From RBG-13-68-16 sp041494245 (GTDB lineage: Bacteria > Acidobacteriota > Thermoanaerobaculia > Thermoanaerobaculales > Thermoanaerobaculaceae): DNA of 64,000 nt. Below the pieces are notes generated by a model. The model ran no database searches, had not been told where the DNA came from, and worked only from the letters and a program-made list of their open reading frames with translations. Where the stretch lies: positions 124,001-188,000 of the forward strand of contig JBGQAK010000003.1 of NCBI GenBank assembly GCA_041494245.1. Direction: 5' to 3'. The translations under genes were made by a program, and so were the position numbers. This document shows positions 36,290-45,174 of the stretch, piece by piece; the first letter of the stretch is position 1, and each line of letters begins with the position of its first letter.

Positions 36290-37901
36290 CAGCTGTCTCC
36301 TTTCGGTGTGCAAGCATCAGCGCCGCTTCGCGGCAGAAGCTCGCGGCCTGCGCCCCGCTCGGAAACACGAGCACTCCAGCTTCCGCCAGGGCTGCCTTCT
36401 GGCTCTCGAGCCCCTGTTCGTCTTCGTCCGTGCCGCAAACCGACGCTACGACACAGAGGTGGCCTCTCCTGCCACGCGCCTCGTCCTGGACGTTCCGGAT
36501 GGCGCCCAACATGTCGCCCACCGGGTCCGGGGAAGAGATGACCCCGAGAATGAAATCGAGGAGGATCACCGCGACGGTGGGATCCTTTCCCTCCCGTTCG
36601 AGCCTTTTCCTCCGCAGCGAGGCGTCGATCATCGGGTGGGGCCGCCCTTGTACGAAGATCTCCGCGCCCATATCGACGAAAGAGCTTTCGTGGCTTTCGT
36701 CAGGGTCCGGGAGTTCCGGCATGCCGCGGAGAGGTTCGTTGGAGTGGACGAGAAGCCCCGACCTGAGGAAGATGGCCTGGGCCTGGTAGCAAAGCGTCCC
36801 CCCGGCGAACAGCCCCCTGAAGTGGCGCTGTTCCGGGCGCATCTTCCCGATCTCGATCGCGGCCCTTTCGCGCATGACGCGCTCGTCGGATCGGAGGAAA
36901 GCGGGTTCATCTGCGCCTGCCGCCCCGAGAGCGGAGGCGACTGCCTCATCGATGGTGAAGGCCCACCGAAGCTTCGGGTGCCCTCGGGAACCCTCGGGAT
37001 CGTGGATTCTCCAACTGTCCGGCTCTGCCCCGAGGAGACACGGGACCACCGGCTTCGTGCACCGGCCGAGGCGTTCCGCGAGCATGGCCGTGAAAGCCGT
37101 TCCCGGCGGCTTGGAGACGACGGCGATCACCTTCGTCGCCGGATCGGCCTCGAGGGCGTCAATCCCCATCAGCGTCGAGATACCCCCGATCGCGTCCGAC
37201 ATGTCCCGGCTGCCGGTGCCGATGGCGTTGGAAATCCCCGACCCGGCCTGGTGGACCAGGCTCGCGAACTCCTGCATGCCAGTGCCCGTGGAGCCGACGA
37301 TGCCGACGGGCCCGCGGCGCACCGCGTTCGCGAAACCAATGCCCGCACCGCCCAGGAACGCCGTTCCGCAGTCGGGGCCCATCACGATGAGTCCCCGTTG
37401 CCGCGCCTCGGTCTTGAGCGAACGTTCGTCGTCGACGGAGACATTGCTCGAGAAGAGGAAGACATGGAGCCCTTTCTGGAGGGCGGTCCGAGCCTCGCGC
37501 GCCGCGTATTCCCCCGGCACCGAAATCACGGCCACACTGCAGTCCGGTCGCCGCTCCATCGCCTCGCTGATCGAGTGTGCCCGCGGCGATGAGCGGCCAG
37601 TTCCCGAGGATGTCTCGGGGCCTTGGGAGAGGTACGAATCCGCGTTCGCCGCAATCGCATCCACCGCCGCCTCTTCGCCTTCCAGGGCGATCACGAGGTC
37701 ATTGGGGCCGGCGGCGGCGAAGTCCGCATCGTGCCCATCATCGCCATAGCCCATCCCGATCAGGACTTTCCGGTTCGCCTCCGTCGCCAGCACTGCAGAT
37801 GCGTCGCTCATGCCCTTCTGTGAGGCGATACGCCGTGCGACCAGCATCAGGAAGACGGAATCGAAGTACCGGTTCTTCCGGATAACGGTCTTTCTGACCA
37901 T
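36273..37901 (-). CDS. fdrA: FdrA (AllF)-like subunit of oxamate carbamoyltransferase
   Basis: A 542-residue FdrA-family protein with succinyl-CoA-synthetase-alpha-like Rossmann and ligase folds. It opens VRKTVIRKNRYFDSVFLML, the usual FdrA start. It carries VMGPDCGTAFLGG (about 173-185), GIVGSTGTGMQE (200-211), the GGRD-like GTGSRDMSDAIGGIST block and the VVSKPP segment. In E. coli FdrA, YlbE and YlbF together form oxamate carbamoyltransferase, splitting carbamoyl-oxamate (oxalurate) with phosphate to give carbamoyl phosphate. It lacks the final approximately 50 residues of E. coli FdrA; these are supplied by the adjoining small gene. GAGAGGAG precedes the ATG at 37901. Its 5' end overlaps the AllG gene by 55 bases. 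Confidence 0.85.
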   Translation of the reverse strand: MVRKTVIRKNRYFDSVFLMLVARRIASQKGMSDASAVLATEANRKVLIGMGYGDDGHDADFAAAGPNDLVIALEGEEAAVDAIAANADSYLSQGPETSSGTGRSSPRAHSISEAMERRPDCSVAVISVPGEYAAREARTALQKGLHVFLFSSNVSVDDERSLKTEARQRGLIVMGPDCGTAFLGGAGIGFANAVRRGPVGIVGSTGTGMQEFASLVHQAGSGISNAIGTGSRDMSDAIGGISTLMGIDALEADPATKVIAVVSKPPGTAFTAMLAERLGRCTKPVVPCLLGAEPDSWRIHDPEGSRGHPKLRWAFTIDEAVASALGAAGADEPAFLRSDERVMRERAAIEIGKMRPEQRHFRGLFAGGTLCYQAQAIFLRSGLLVHSNEPLRGMPELPDPDESHESSFVDMGAEIFVQGRPHPMIDASLRRKRLEREGKDPTVAVILLDFILGVISSPDPVGDMLGAIRNVQDEARGRRGHLCVVASVCGTDEDEQGLESQKAALAEAGVLVFPSGAQAASFCREAALMLAHRKETADVGPA

Positions 37902-39142
37902 TCCGAACTCCTCTCACCAAAGCGGGTCAGCGCCTTGGTAAAGCACTCCAGGGGTGGCCGCACGATGCCTCCCCCGATGATCCCGTGCCCCGGTTCTTTG
38001 TGGGCGATGGCGGTGTCGACGACCGGCGAAATGTTCGTCTGCACGACCTTCCGGATATCGATACCCACGGCGGAGCCCTGGAAGTTCAGGGCGGGGATGA
38101 GGTAGTCGGGGCTCTGGCCGACCGAAATGGAGTGCATTTCTCGGCTGAAAGCCAACGCCTGTTCCGCCGTCCCTCCGGTGAAATTGAGGATGCCCGGCGC
38201 GCCGCCGATCACGAAACCGCCCCAGCCGACCGTTTCGGTGATTGCGGAGTCGCCCATGTCGAGTCCCGCGTCCGCCTCCTTCCAACCTGGAAGCAGAAGG
38301 CCCTCGACCCGCGGCGCGGGGGCCGTGAACCACTCACCATCGAGGCCGCTGACCTGGATTCCGAAGTCCGTGCCGTTGCGCGCCATGGCCGTGACGACGG
38401 TGCTCGCCTCCACTCCGCGCGCGGGGTCCATCGCAGCCTTCGCTGCAGCCATAGAGAGTCCGAGGAACAAGAAAGGGTGGTTCCCAACGTAGTACAGGGT
38501 AGCCACGACCTGTTCCTTCGGCAGCCCGCAGTCGACCAGGGCAGGGGCCACCGCGTTCGCGAAAAGGCTGGAAGACGCGACGACCCTGTTGTGCATCTCG
38601 TCGCCCATGAGCAAGGCGCGGGCGACAAGCTGCTTGAGCGGTACGCCTCCCATCTTGCGCACGGCGGCTCTCAGCGCCGGCCCCCAGACATCGCGCCACT
38701 TCTCGAGCTGCGCGAGCGCGCTGCTGGAATAGTCGCCGAACTGCTGGGAGCTTTCGACCTGACGGCAGAAGGCCCGGTTTCCGAAGGCCTTGTTTTCCAC
38801 GACCCAAACCCACATGTTGCTCGAGATCGTGCCGGCCATCGGCCCTACGCTCGAGTGGTGATGGTTGGGTTCCAGGCCGATCTCGCCGGAGCGGAGCGTC
38901 TGCTCGGCCTCCACCGGGTCCGCCGCCCAGCCTTCGAACAGGCACATCCCGATAGCGGCGCCGCGCTGGGCGCCGCACATCCGGTCCCAGGTCACTGGAG
39001 GGCCGGAGTGGAGGATCAGGCGATCCCTCATTCCGGGGATCACCTCCGACGCTGGTGCCACGTCCACCAGGACCGGATCCGCGGCTACGATGCGGCGAAA
39101 AGCCTCCGCGTTCGCAGCGTTGATACGTTCCTTGAGGCCCAT
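37847..39142 (-). CDS. AllG/YlbE-like (DUF1116) subunit of oxamate carbamoyltransferase
   Basis: A 431-residue DUF1116 protein matching E. coli YlbE along its whole length. Shared blocks include LILHSGPPVTWDRMCGAQRGA, GMCLFEGWA, NHHHSSVGPMAGTISSNMWV, LMGDEMHNRVVASS, VVTAMARNGTDFGI, MGDSAITETVG and IDIRKVVQTNISPVVDTAIAHKEPG. It is the partner of FdrA and AllH in the three-part carbamoyltransferase. It starts three bases after the stop of the BMP binding-protein gene and overlaps the FdrA gene by 55 bases, showing tight coupling of transport and enzyme. The last 25 residues (SSEWSERPLSGRTGTS) look like an unstructured extension made possible by the overlap. Confidence 0.85.
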   Translation of the reverse strand: MGLKERINAANAEAFRRIVAADPVLVDVAPASEVIPGMRDRLILHSGPPVTWDRMCGAQRGAAIGMCLFEGWAADPVEAEQTLRSGEIGLEPNHHHSSVGPMAGTISSNMWVWVVENKAFGNRAFCRQVESSQQFGDYSSSALAQLEKWRDVWGPALRAAVRKMGGVPLKQLVARALLMGDEMHNRVVASSSLFANAVAPALVDCGLPKEQVVATLYYVGNHPFLFLGLSMAAAKAAMDPARGVEASTVVTAMARNGTDFGIQVSGLDGEWFTAPAPRVEGLLLPGWKEADAGLDMGDSAITETVGWGGFVIGGAPGILNFTGGTAEQALAFSREMHSISVGQSPDYLIPALNFQGSAVGIDIRKVVQTNISPVVDTAIAHKEPGHGIIGGGIVRPPLECFTKALTRFGERSSEWSERPLSGRTGTSIPSS

Positions 39143-39145
39143 GGT

Positions 39146-40222
39146 CTACCGGACCTTTCCGATCACGCCGTCGACGTACCAGTTCATGCTGCCCATCTGA
39201 TCCGCGCCGACGGTCGCTCCGGGTGGAAGCACGAGGTTCCCCCTGTTGTCCATCATTGGCCCGGTGAAGGGGTTGAAGCCTTTCGCGACTTTGGCGGCCG
39301 CCTTGTTCACGAGGTCCTGAACGTCGGCAGGCACGGACGCGCCAAACGGAGCGATGGCAACCATCTCACCCAGGCCCCGGTAGACAGCCTCCCCGCGGAA
39401 ACGGCCGGCGATGACGCTCTTCGTCAGCTCCGTGAAGTAGGGCGCCCAGGTGAAGCCAAGACCCGTGATCCAGCCCTTTGGGGCGAGGGCGCGCGCCTCG
39501 ACCGACTGGAAACCGATCGACATGCCCCCGCGGGCCTCGACGGTCTGGATAATGGTCGCAGGCGAATCGACGTGCATCGCGACCACATCGCATCCCTGGT
39601 CGAGGAGGGCGTTGGCGGCACCGGCCTCTTTTGCCTTGTCGGACCATCCGCCCGTCACGACGACAACCGTCTGCGCTTTTGGGTTGACCGATTTCGCGCC
39701 CAGTTGGAATGCATTCACGTTCCCGAGCGCGTAGCCAATCGGCATCCCGATGACGAACCCGAGCTTGTTGGTCTTGGTCATCTTGCCTGCCGCCACACCC
39801 ATCGGGTACATGGCCGCCTGCGTGGATCCGAAGAACACGCCGAAGTTCTTCGCCGTGCTCCCGTCCCCGGCGAATGCGAAGGAGACGTCCTTGTGCCTCT
39901 TTGCAACCTTGCGCGCGGAGTCCTGATACCCGAAGCTCGTTGGGAAGATCAGCCTGGCGCCTTGCTGGATCAGGCCTTCCATGACTCGTTCGGCTTCGCC
40001 GCTCTCCGGCACGTTCTCCACCTCGAGGAGCTTGACTCCGGGAAGGTCCTTGGCAACCTGGGTGAGGGCTTGATGGAACGACTCGTTGTAGCCGTAATCA
40101 TTGATCGCTCCGACGTACACCGTGCCGATGATCAGGCGCGGCGGCTCGCTGAACGCGGGTTGGGCGGCCAGGCAGCATGCAAGAACGAGCCAGGAAACGA
40201 AGAGTCCGAATTTCTTTTTCAC
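39146..40222 (-). CDS. BMP-family (PnrA/Med-like) ABC transporter substrate-binding protein
   Basis: A 358-residue periplasmic binding protein. A signal peptide (LFVSWLVLACCLAAQPAFS) precedes a two-lobed BMP fold: IIGTVYVGAINDYGYNESFHQAL, PTSFGYQDSARKVAKRHKDVSFAFAGD, VGVAAGKMTKTNKLGFVIG and DQGCDVVAMHVDSPATIIQT. BMP proteins bind purine nucleosides (PnrA, BmpA) and related solutes such as oxidised purine products in other families. A Cys lies at the end of the hydrophobic core (LACC), so a lipoprotein form cannot be excluded. It follows the permease gene after 156 bases and is followed after three bases by AllG. The binding protein is thus physically tied to the AllFGH enzyme. Confidence 0.88.
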   Translation of the reverse strand: MKKKFGLFVSWLVLACCLAAQPAFSEPPRLIIGTVYVGAINDYGYNESFHQALTQVAKDLPGVKLLEVENVPESGEAERVMEGLIQQGARLIFPTSFGYQDSARKVAKRHKDVSFAFAGDGSTAKNFGVFFGSTQAAMYPMGVAAGKMTKTNKLGFVIGMPIGYALGNVNAFQLGAKSVNPKAQTVVVVTGGWSDKAKEAGAANALLDQGCDVVAMHVDSPATIIQTVEARGGMSIGFQSVEARALAPKGWITGLGFTWAPYFTELTKSVIAGRFRGEAVYRGLGEMVAIAPFGASVPADVQDLVNKAAAKVAKGFNPFTGPMMDNRGNLVLPPGATVGADQMGSMNWYVDGVIGKVR

Positions 40223-40378
40223 GGGACCACCTCCAAGTCAATGAACCAGTTGTCACGTCCTGTCAAGTGGTGTACGAGGGCCACTGCGGGTGATGGGTTA
40301 CGCGACATGGGTTGGCTCGTTCACCTCCTCGGGCAAGAGGGTTGATGGGGCGAGGTCGGTGGGTGAGACAGGGTCGGG

Positions 40379-41299
40379 TCATTCCGAGCCATAGAACGTC
40401 CTGCCCAGACCTGCCGGGGCCGCAAGCCTTCGCGACCCGCCCCAGGCAACCAGGATCATGAGAGTCAGGATGTAGGGCAACATTTCGAGGAGAAACGGCG
40501 AGATGACCGATCCGCGCGCCTGCATCTGAAGCTGTAAGGCCTCCGCCCCGCCGAAAAGAAGAGCTCCCGCAACGGCCCGCAGCGGGTTCCACTTGGAGAA
40601 GATGACGAGAGCGATGACGATGAACCCCCGTCCAGCGGTCATGTACTCCGACCAGGTCATGGTCAGAGACACGGACAGATGCGCGCCCGCGATTCCTCCC
40701 AGCACGCCGCCACAGGAAAGCGCCTGGTACTGCAGGACGGCAGGATTGCGTCCTGCCGCAAAGGCCACTGCAGGGCTTTCGCCCACCGCGCGCACGCCAA
40801 GCCCCCAGCGCGTCCCGAACAAGGCCCACCAGACCAGAATGGCCACCGGAATAGCTAGCCAGGTGACGAGGTCGTAGTTGAAAAGGGTGGTCGCCTTCAC
40901 CCAGCGGAAACCAGCCAGCCACGATGGCCTCCACTTGGGCAGACCGACGATGACGGCACCCACGTAGGGTGCGCCGATCAGTGCGCTCGCTCCGAAACCA
41001 AAGAACATCATCGCGAGGCCACTCGCCAGCTGATTGGCCCTCCGCGTGACCACGAGCCACCCGAAGAGTACATTGGCCAGCCCTCCCGCCATGCCGGCCG
41101 CCATCAGGCCCAACCATGCGTTCCCCGTGGCAGCGGTGACCGAAAATCCCACCGACGCACCGATCAGGAGGATCCCCTCGAGCCCCAGGTTGACGATGCC
41201 CGAGCGCTCGACGATCGTTTCCCCGAGGGTGGCATACAGGAGCGAAGTCCCCGAGAGGATCGCGCCCGCCAATAACCCAAGGATCAGGGGCGTGGTCAT
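40379..41299 (-). CDS. ABC transporter permease, nucleoside/BMP type (YufQ/NupQ-like)
   Basis: A 306-residue inner-membrane permease with about nine hydrophobic helices. The family signature is GETIVERSGIVNLGLEGILLIGA near the N-terminus, and FIVIALVIFSKWNPLRAVAGALLFGGAEAL is near the end. The start at 41299 shares ATGA with the stop of the preceding permease, so the two subunits are made together. Longer upstream frames are overlaps with that gene. It forms the second half of the membrane channel for the BMP binding protein. The 156-base gap to the binding-protein gene (40223-40378) shows no gene. Confidence 0.88.
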   Translation of the reverse strand: MTTPLILGLLAGAILSGTSLLYATLGETIVERSGIVNLGLEGILLIGASVGFSVTAATGNAWLGLMAAGMAGGLANVLFGWLVVTRRANQLASGLAMMFFGFGASALIGAPYVGAVIVGLPKWRPSWLAGFRWVKATTLFNYDLVTWLAIPVAILVWWALFGTRWGLGVRAVGESPAVAFAAGRNPAVLQYQALSCGGVLGGIAGAHLSVSLTMTWSEYMTAGRGFIVIALVIFSKWNPLRAVAGALLFGGAEALQLQMQARGSVISPFLLEMLPYILTLMILVAWGGSRRLAAPAGLGRTFYGSE

Positions 41300-42345
41300 T
41301 TCGACGTCCCCCCTGCGGACCGCCGGGCGAGCACGATGAAAAGGATCATGGCGAGCAGGATGTTGACCACCGCATACGGCACTCCCTGGGTCATCTGGAG
41401 GGTGTCCCCTGCCGAGGTGATGACGGCGAAGAGGAAGGCCATGAACAGAATCCCGAGGGGTCTGCCCCCTGCGAGCCAGGCGATGAGGAACCCCGCGAAT
41501 CCGTAGCCCGGCGAAAGGCCCTGGCGCAGGCGTCCGGCGATGCCCATCGCCTCCCCCATGCCCGCAAGCCCCGCGAAACCGCCACCGACAGCCAGCGCCG
41601 TCACGATCCAGGCCGGCACGGGAATGCCCAGGCGCTGGGCGGCTTCCGCATTGCCGCCGATCGCCCTCATGTCGACACCCCAGCGAGTCTTTTCGAGGAT
41701 CAGCCAGTAGACGAGCAGCGCCGCCAGGGCGATGAGGAGGCCGGCGTGGATCCGGGTGTTGAAGAAGGAGGGCAGCAGGGCCGCGTCCGGGAAGGACGAG
41801 GACTGGGGATAAGCGGAATTTTCCGTGGCCCGCCAGGGGCCGAAGACGAAGTAGCTCACGATGAGCGGAGCAACGTAGTTGAGCAGAAGTGTTGCGATGG
41901 TCTCGTTGACCAGTTTTCCGGCCCGCAGGATCCCGGGGATGGCAGCCCAGATCGCCCCTCCCAAGAACCCCATGAACGCGACGAAAGGAAGGAGGATCCA
42001 CCCGGGCGCCGTGGGGAGGAGGAAAGCGCCGGCCGAGGCCATGAAAGCGCCCATGTAGAGCTGGCCTTCACCTCCGACGTTGATGAGGCCGAGGCGGGCC
42101 GGGAGGGCCACGGCGACCGCCGCCAGGAGCAATGGCGTCATGCGGACCAGCAGCTCGGAGAATCCATAGGCGTTGGCGAGGGTGTACTGGAAGGTGTCCA
42201 TGTACGCCTTGAGCGGATCCTTGCCCGCCACAAGCAGGATGGCCGCGAACATCATGAGAGCCGCGCCGCCGATCCCGCAGTGGCGCGCTGTGTTCCGCAA
42301 GGCCGTGGAACTGCGGAGGACAGCGGTGAGGCCCCCCTCAGGCAA
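41296..42345 (-). CDS. ABC transporter permease, nucleoside/BMP type (YufP/NupP-like)
   Basis: A 349-residue permease with about ten membrane segments. It contains ALPARLGLINVGGEGQLYMGAF and LVNETIATLLLNYVAP, both typical of the BMP-type (NupP) permease. GGNAEAAQRLGIP is the cytoplasmic loop contacting the ATPase. It overlaps the ATPase gene by eight bases and the next permease by four. Together with the ATPase, second permease and binding protein it makes a complete importer. Confidence 0.88.
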   Translation of the reverse strand: MPEGGLTAVLRSSTALRNTARHCGIGGAALMMFAAILLVAGKDPLKAYMDTFQYTLANAYGFSELLVRMTPLLLAAVAVALPARLGLINVGGEGQLYMGAFMASAGAFLLPTAPGWILLPFVAFMGFLGGAIWAAIPGILRAGKLVNETIATLLLNYVAPLIVSYFVFGPWRATENSAYPQSSSFPDAALLPSFFNTRIHAGLLIALAALLVYWLILEKTRWGVDMRAIGGNAEAAQRLGIPVPAWIVTALAVGGGFAGLAGMGEAMGIAGRLRQGLSPGYGFAGFLIAWLAGGRPLGILFMAFLFAVITSAGDTLQMTQGVPYAVVNILLAMILFIVLARRSAGGTSK

Positions 42346-43879
42346 CGTTCACCTCCGTCGATCCCGTCATCAGGTGCCCTACTTCCTCGGGCTGCCAGGC
42401 GCCGCGGCTGAACTTCCCGACGATGGCGCCCCCGAACAGAACGAGCAGTCGATCCGTCATCTCCGCGAGCTCATCGAGGTCCTCCGAGATCAGGAGCACG
42501 CCGCTGCCGCCATCGCGTGCTCGCCGGAGCAGATCCCGCAGGGATGCCGCGCTCCGGACGTCCAGCCCGCGGGTGGGATACAGCGCGACGATGAGCTTGG
42601 GCTCGTGAGCCATTTCGCGGGCGATCACCACACGCTGGAGATTGCCGCCCGACAGCGTGCCAATGGGTGGGTCGAGCGGTGGGATGGGAAAGGCGAGCGC
42701 CTCGAAGGACTCTCTCATGGTTGTTTCGAGGGCCAGCCAATCGAGGCGGACACCGCTCCGGTACCGTCGACCCGTGCCCAGTGAGAGGTTCTCGCGCACG
42801 GACATGCCGCCCACGGCCGCCATCACCAGCGGGTCTTCAGGCACGAACGCGACACCGCTCTCCCTCATCCGCGCGATGGACCAGGATGATGCGTTGGCGC
42901 CGCAGAACCACTTGCTTCCTGCGGAGAGCGAGCGAAGGCCGAGGATCAGATCCCCAAGCTCTTTCTGGCCGCTTCCGGAAACACCAGCCACTCCGACGAT
43001 CTCACCGGCCGCGATGCTCAGCTCCAGGCCGCGGAGCGGAGTCTCGCTGCCGGTGGCGTGCGAGAAGGCCCCGCGCAGTTCCAGAATGGGCCGGGCTTCA
43101 GCCGGCCGCCGCGGCGCTCCCGCCTCCCGGGCCGCTCCGATTTCACCCCGGCCCCCGAACATCATCGTCACGAGGGTCTCCACATCCGCCTGCCCCGACC
43201 CGAAGCCTCCCGCCACGCGGCCCTGCCGCATCACGGTGATGCGGTCCGCGCAGCGGATCACTTCCCGCAGCTTGTGCGTGATGAACAGAATCGCGAAACC
43301 CTCCGCCTTCAGGGCTGCGAAAACCCGGAACAGGGCTTTCACCTCATGCGGAGCCAGCACTTTCGTCGGTTCGTCGAGGATGAGGATCCGGGCTTCAGCC
43401 ATGAGCAGCTTGAGGATCTCCACTTTCTGCCGATCGCCCACCGAGAGCTGGCGGACCGGGGCGTGAGGGTCGACGGTCAAGCCGAACCGTTCGCCGAATT
43501 CGAGAATCCGTTTCCCGACTGCCTCCGGGCGCAGGACGGGCGGAAGGTCAGTCAGGAAGAGCGCGATGTTCTCCAGAACACTGAGTGCAGGGATCAGCAT
43601 GAAGTTCTGGAACACCATGCCGATGCGGTGTGACCGCGCCTCGCGCGGGGAGTGCACGTCCACCGCCTTCCCATTGAGGAAGATCTCGCCGGAGTCAGGG
43701 CGGGTGAAACCGTAGAGGATTCTCGAAAGCGTGCTTTTCCCTGCGCCGTTTTCCCCGAGAAGCGCATGGACTTCTCCGCCGTACAAACTGAGATCAACTT
43801 CGTCGTTGGCCTGGACCGCGCCGTACCGTTTGGAGATCCCACGAATATCGACGAGGGGTACTGCAAGCGGAAAGCTCAT
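42338..43879 (-). CDS. ABC transporter ATPase with two ABC domains, nucleoside/BMP type (NupO-like)
   Basis: A 513-residue duplicated ATPase. The first domain has Walker A GENGAGKST (42-50), signature LSVGDRQKVEIL and Walker B ILILDEPTKVLAP. The second has a degenerate P-loop (VAGVSGSGQKEL), signature LSGGNLQRVVIAREM and LIVALYPTRGLDV in place of a standard Walker B. This asymmetry is normal for the sugar/nucleoside-type twin ATPases. It is the first gene of the minus-strand operon and lies 13 bases from the stop of the AraC/GyrI regulator on the same strand, so the regulator may be cotranscribed upstream of it. Confidence 0.9.
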   Translation of the reverse strand: MSFPLAVPLVDIRGISKRYGAVQANDEVDLSLYGGEVHALLGENGAGKSTLSRILYGFTRPDSGEIFLNGKAVDVHSPREARSHRIGMVFQNFMLIPALSVLENIALFLTDLPPVLRPEAVGKRILEFGERFGLTVDPHAPVRQLSVGDRQKVEILKLLMAEARILILDEPTKVLAPHEVKALFRVFAALKAEGFAILFITHKLREVIRCADRITVMRQGRVAGGFGSGQADVETLVTMMFGGRGEIGAAREAGAPRRPAEARPILELRGAFSHATGSETPLRGLELSIAAGEIVGVAGVSGSGQKELGDLILGLRSLSAGSKWFCGANASSWSIARMRESGVAFVPEDPLVMAAVGGMSVRENLSLGTGRRYRSGVRLDWLALETTMRESFEALAFPIPPLDPPIGTLSGGNLQRVVIAREMAHEPKLIVALYPTRGLDVRSAASLRDLLRRARDGGSGVLLISEDLDELAEMTDRLLVLFGGAIVGKFSRGAWQPEEVGHLMTGSTEVNVA

Positions 43880-43892
43880 GGCAGCGGCCCCT

Positions 43893-44849
43893 TCATAGTG
43901 GTTTCACGGCGAGGCAGATCTCGACCTCATGCATGCCTTCTGGATCCGCCTTGGGGTCGTTCTGGTAGATCTCCAGGCAGGGGCGGTCATCGGGCTGATA
44001 ACCGCTACCGGGCAGCCATCCGCCCATGAGCGCACGCCAACTCTCGGTGTACTGCTTCGCGTGGATGCGGATTCTCGCAACGGCGTATGCGCCACCTTCG
44101 AGGGTCTGCTTGCCGATTTCGCCCCCGACCGTGGTGCCCACGGGAACAGTCAGAGCTGCGTCCAGACGCAGCCGCTGCGCATCGGTGATATCGGGATTGT
44201 CATAATGGACGCTGAGCAGCCTGCTGGAGGGATCCTCCAGGAGTCCCCGCGGTCCAGCCCAGACGGCGAGCCGCCCGAAGAGATGCTCGAACAGGGCTGC
44301 GTTCTCCTGGAACGGACCCATGTGGCGGACATAGGCCACATGCATCGGTGGTATCTGCTTGACTTTGACCTTCAGTTCCACGGTGAAGGTCTCCTCCCGG
44401 AAAGATCCGGACCGATACCCAGGTGCTGAGTATCGGCGACCAGCCGAGTCCGTTTCTTCGCTGATCTTGCGATCCGCTTTGCGAATCTTGCGGGTTGCCC
44501 TCCATTCGCTGGCGGGAATGCCGTGGAAGGACTTGAAGGCCCGGGCGAAGGATGAGGCCGAGGCGAAGCCGCAGTCCAGGGCAATGTCCGTGATGGACCT
44601 CTGCCGGTCATACACAAGGTGCCTGGCCGCGCGCTCAAGCCGCAGGCGCAGGATGAAATCGTGGGTGGTCTCACCGGTCCACGCATGGAAAAGACGGTGG
44701 AAGTGGTATGGCGAGAAGCAGGCTACGGCCGCGAGGGTCTCCAGACCCAGGGGGGCAGAAAGGTTCGCCTGGATGTAGTCCAGGACCTTGTTGAACCGGC
44801 TGGCGTACTGAGCACGGGAAGCGTCGCCGGAAAATGTCTCCCGTTTCAC
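43893..44849 (-). CDS. AraC-family regulator with GyrI-like effector domain
   Basis: A transcription regulator of about 318 residues. An N-terminal AraC double helix-turn-helix (about 10-110: ANLSAPLGLETLAAVACFSPYHFHRLF, then ITDIALDCGFASASSFARAFK) is joined to a GyrI/BmrR-like small-molecule-binding domain (about 150-318, ending MHEVEICLAVKPL), as in Rob/SoxS-type regulators. The start is uncertain: the GTG at 44849 gives a compact protein, while an ATG at 44987 would add an Arg/Cys-rich tail that overlaps a relic gene. It lies immediately upstream of the BMP transporter genes in the same direction, so it may sense the imported compound. GyrI-type domains often bind hydrophobic or drug-like ligands. 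Confidence 0.8.
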   Translation of the reverse strand: MKRETFSGDASRAQYASRFNKVLDYIQANLSAPLGLETLAAVACFSPYHFHRLFHAWTGETTHDFILRLRLERAARHLVYDRQRSITDIALDCGFASASSFARAFKSFHGIPASEWRATRKIRKADRKISEETDSAGRRYSAPGYRSGSFREETFTVELKVKVKQIPPMHVAYVRHMGPFQENAALFEHLFGRLAVWAGPRGLLEDPSSRLLSVHYDNPDITDAQRLRLDAALTVPVGTTVGGEIGKQTLEGGAYAVARIRIHAKQYTESWRALMGGWLPGSGYQPDDRPCLEIYQNDPKADPEGMHEVEICLAVKPL

Positions 44850-44976
44850 GGAGGGAACGATAGCAGAGATAGGTATTTCGGCCGTATGCGCGCCATCACA
44901 CGAGGCCGTGTTCGAATGGATAATGGATAGGAATTTCCTTTCCCACCCTTTCGAGGTACACCTGCGGCATGCGCAG

Positions 44977-45174
44977 TCAAGGGCCATCCAAGGGGCGGCC
45001 GGTGGCCGTGGTGCGAATGCCTTGCATGGCAGGAGACGCAACCGGCACGGTGACGCCGGGCACTGCGGCCCTGCCGTCGGTGGTGTGGCCCGACAACGTG
45101 CCGCTCGGCATCTGACTGAACGCGGGTAGGGAGACGAGCGCGGCAAACAACGCGAGAATCGCGAATCGCTTCAT
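44977..45174 (-). pseudogene. truncated Oar-like TonB receptor (signal peptide plus start of carboxypeptidase-like domain)
   Basis: A 65-codon frame with AAGGAGGGGGG ribosome site and signal peptide (MKRFAILALFAALVSLPAFS). It continues GTLSGHTTDGRAAVPGVTVPVASP, which parallels GTLTGHVTDGKLPLPGVTVTVTSP in the complete receptor at 30347-33295. It stops where that receptor would enter its first beta-sandwich. Only the 5' end survives; the plug and barrel are gone. Confidence 0.65.

Noticed and set aside
37985..40345. A 786-codon plus-strand frame antisense to AllG and the BMP binding protein.
   Set aside because: His/Asp/Arg-rich composition typical of the complement of GC-rich genes, no motifs, and it covers two well-supported genes on the other strand.
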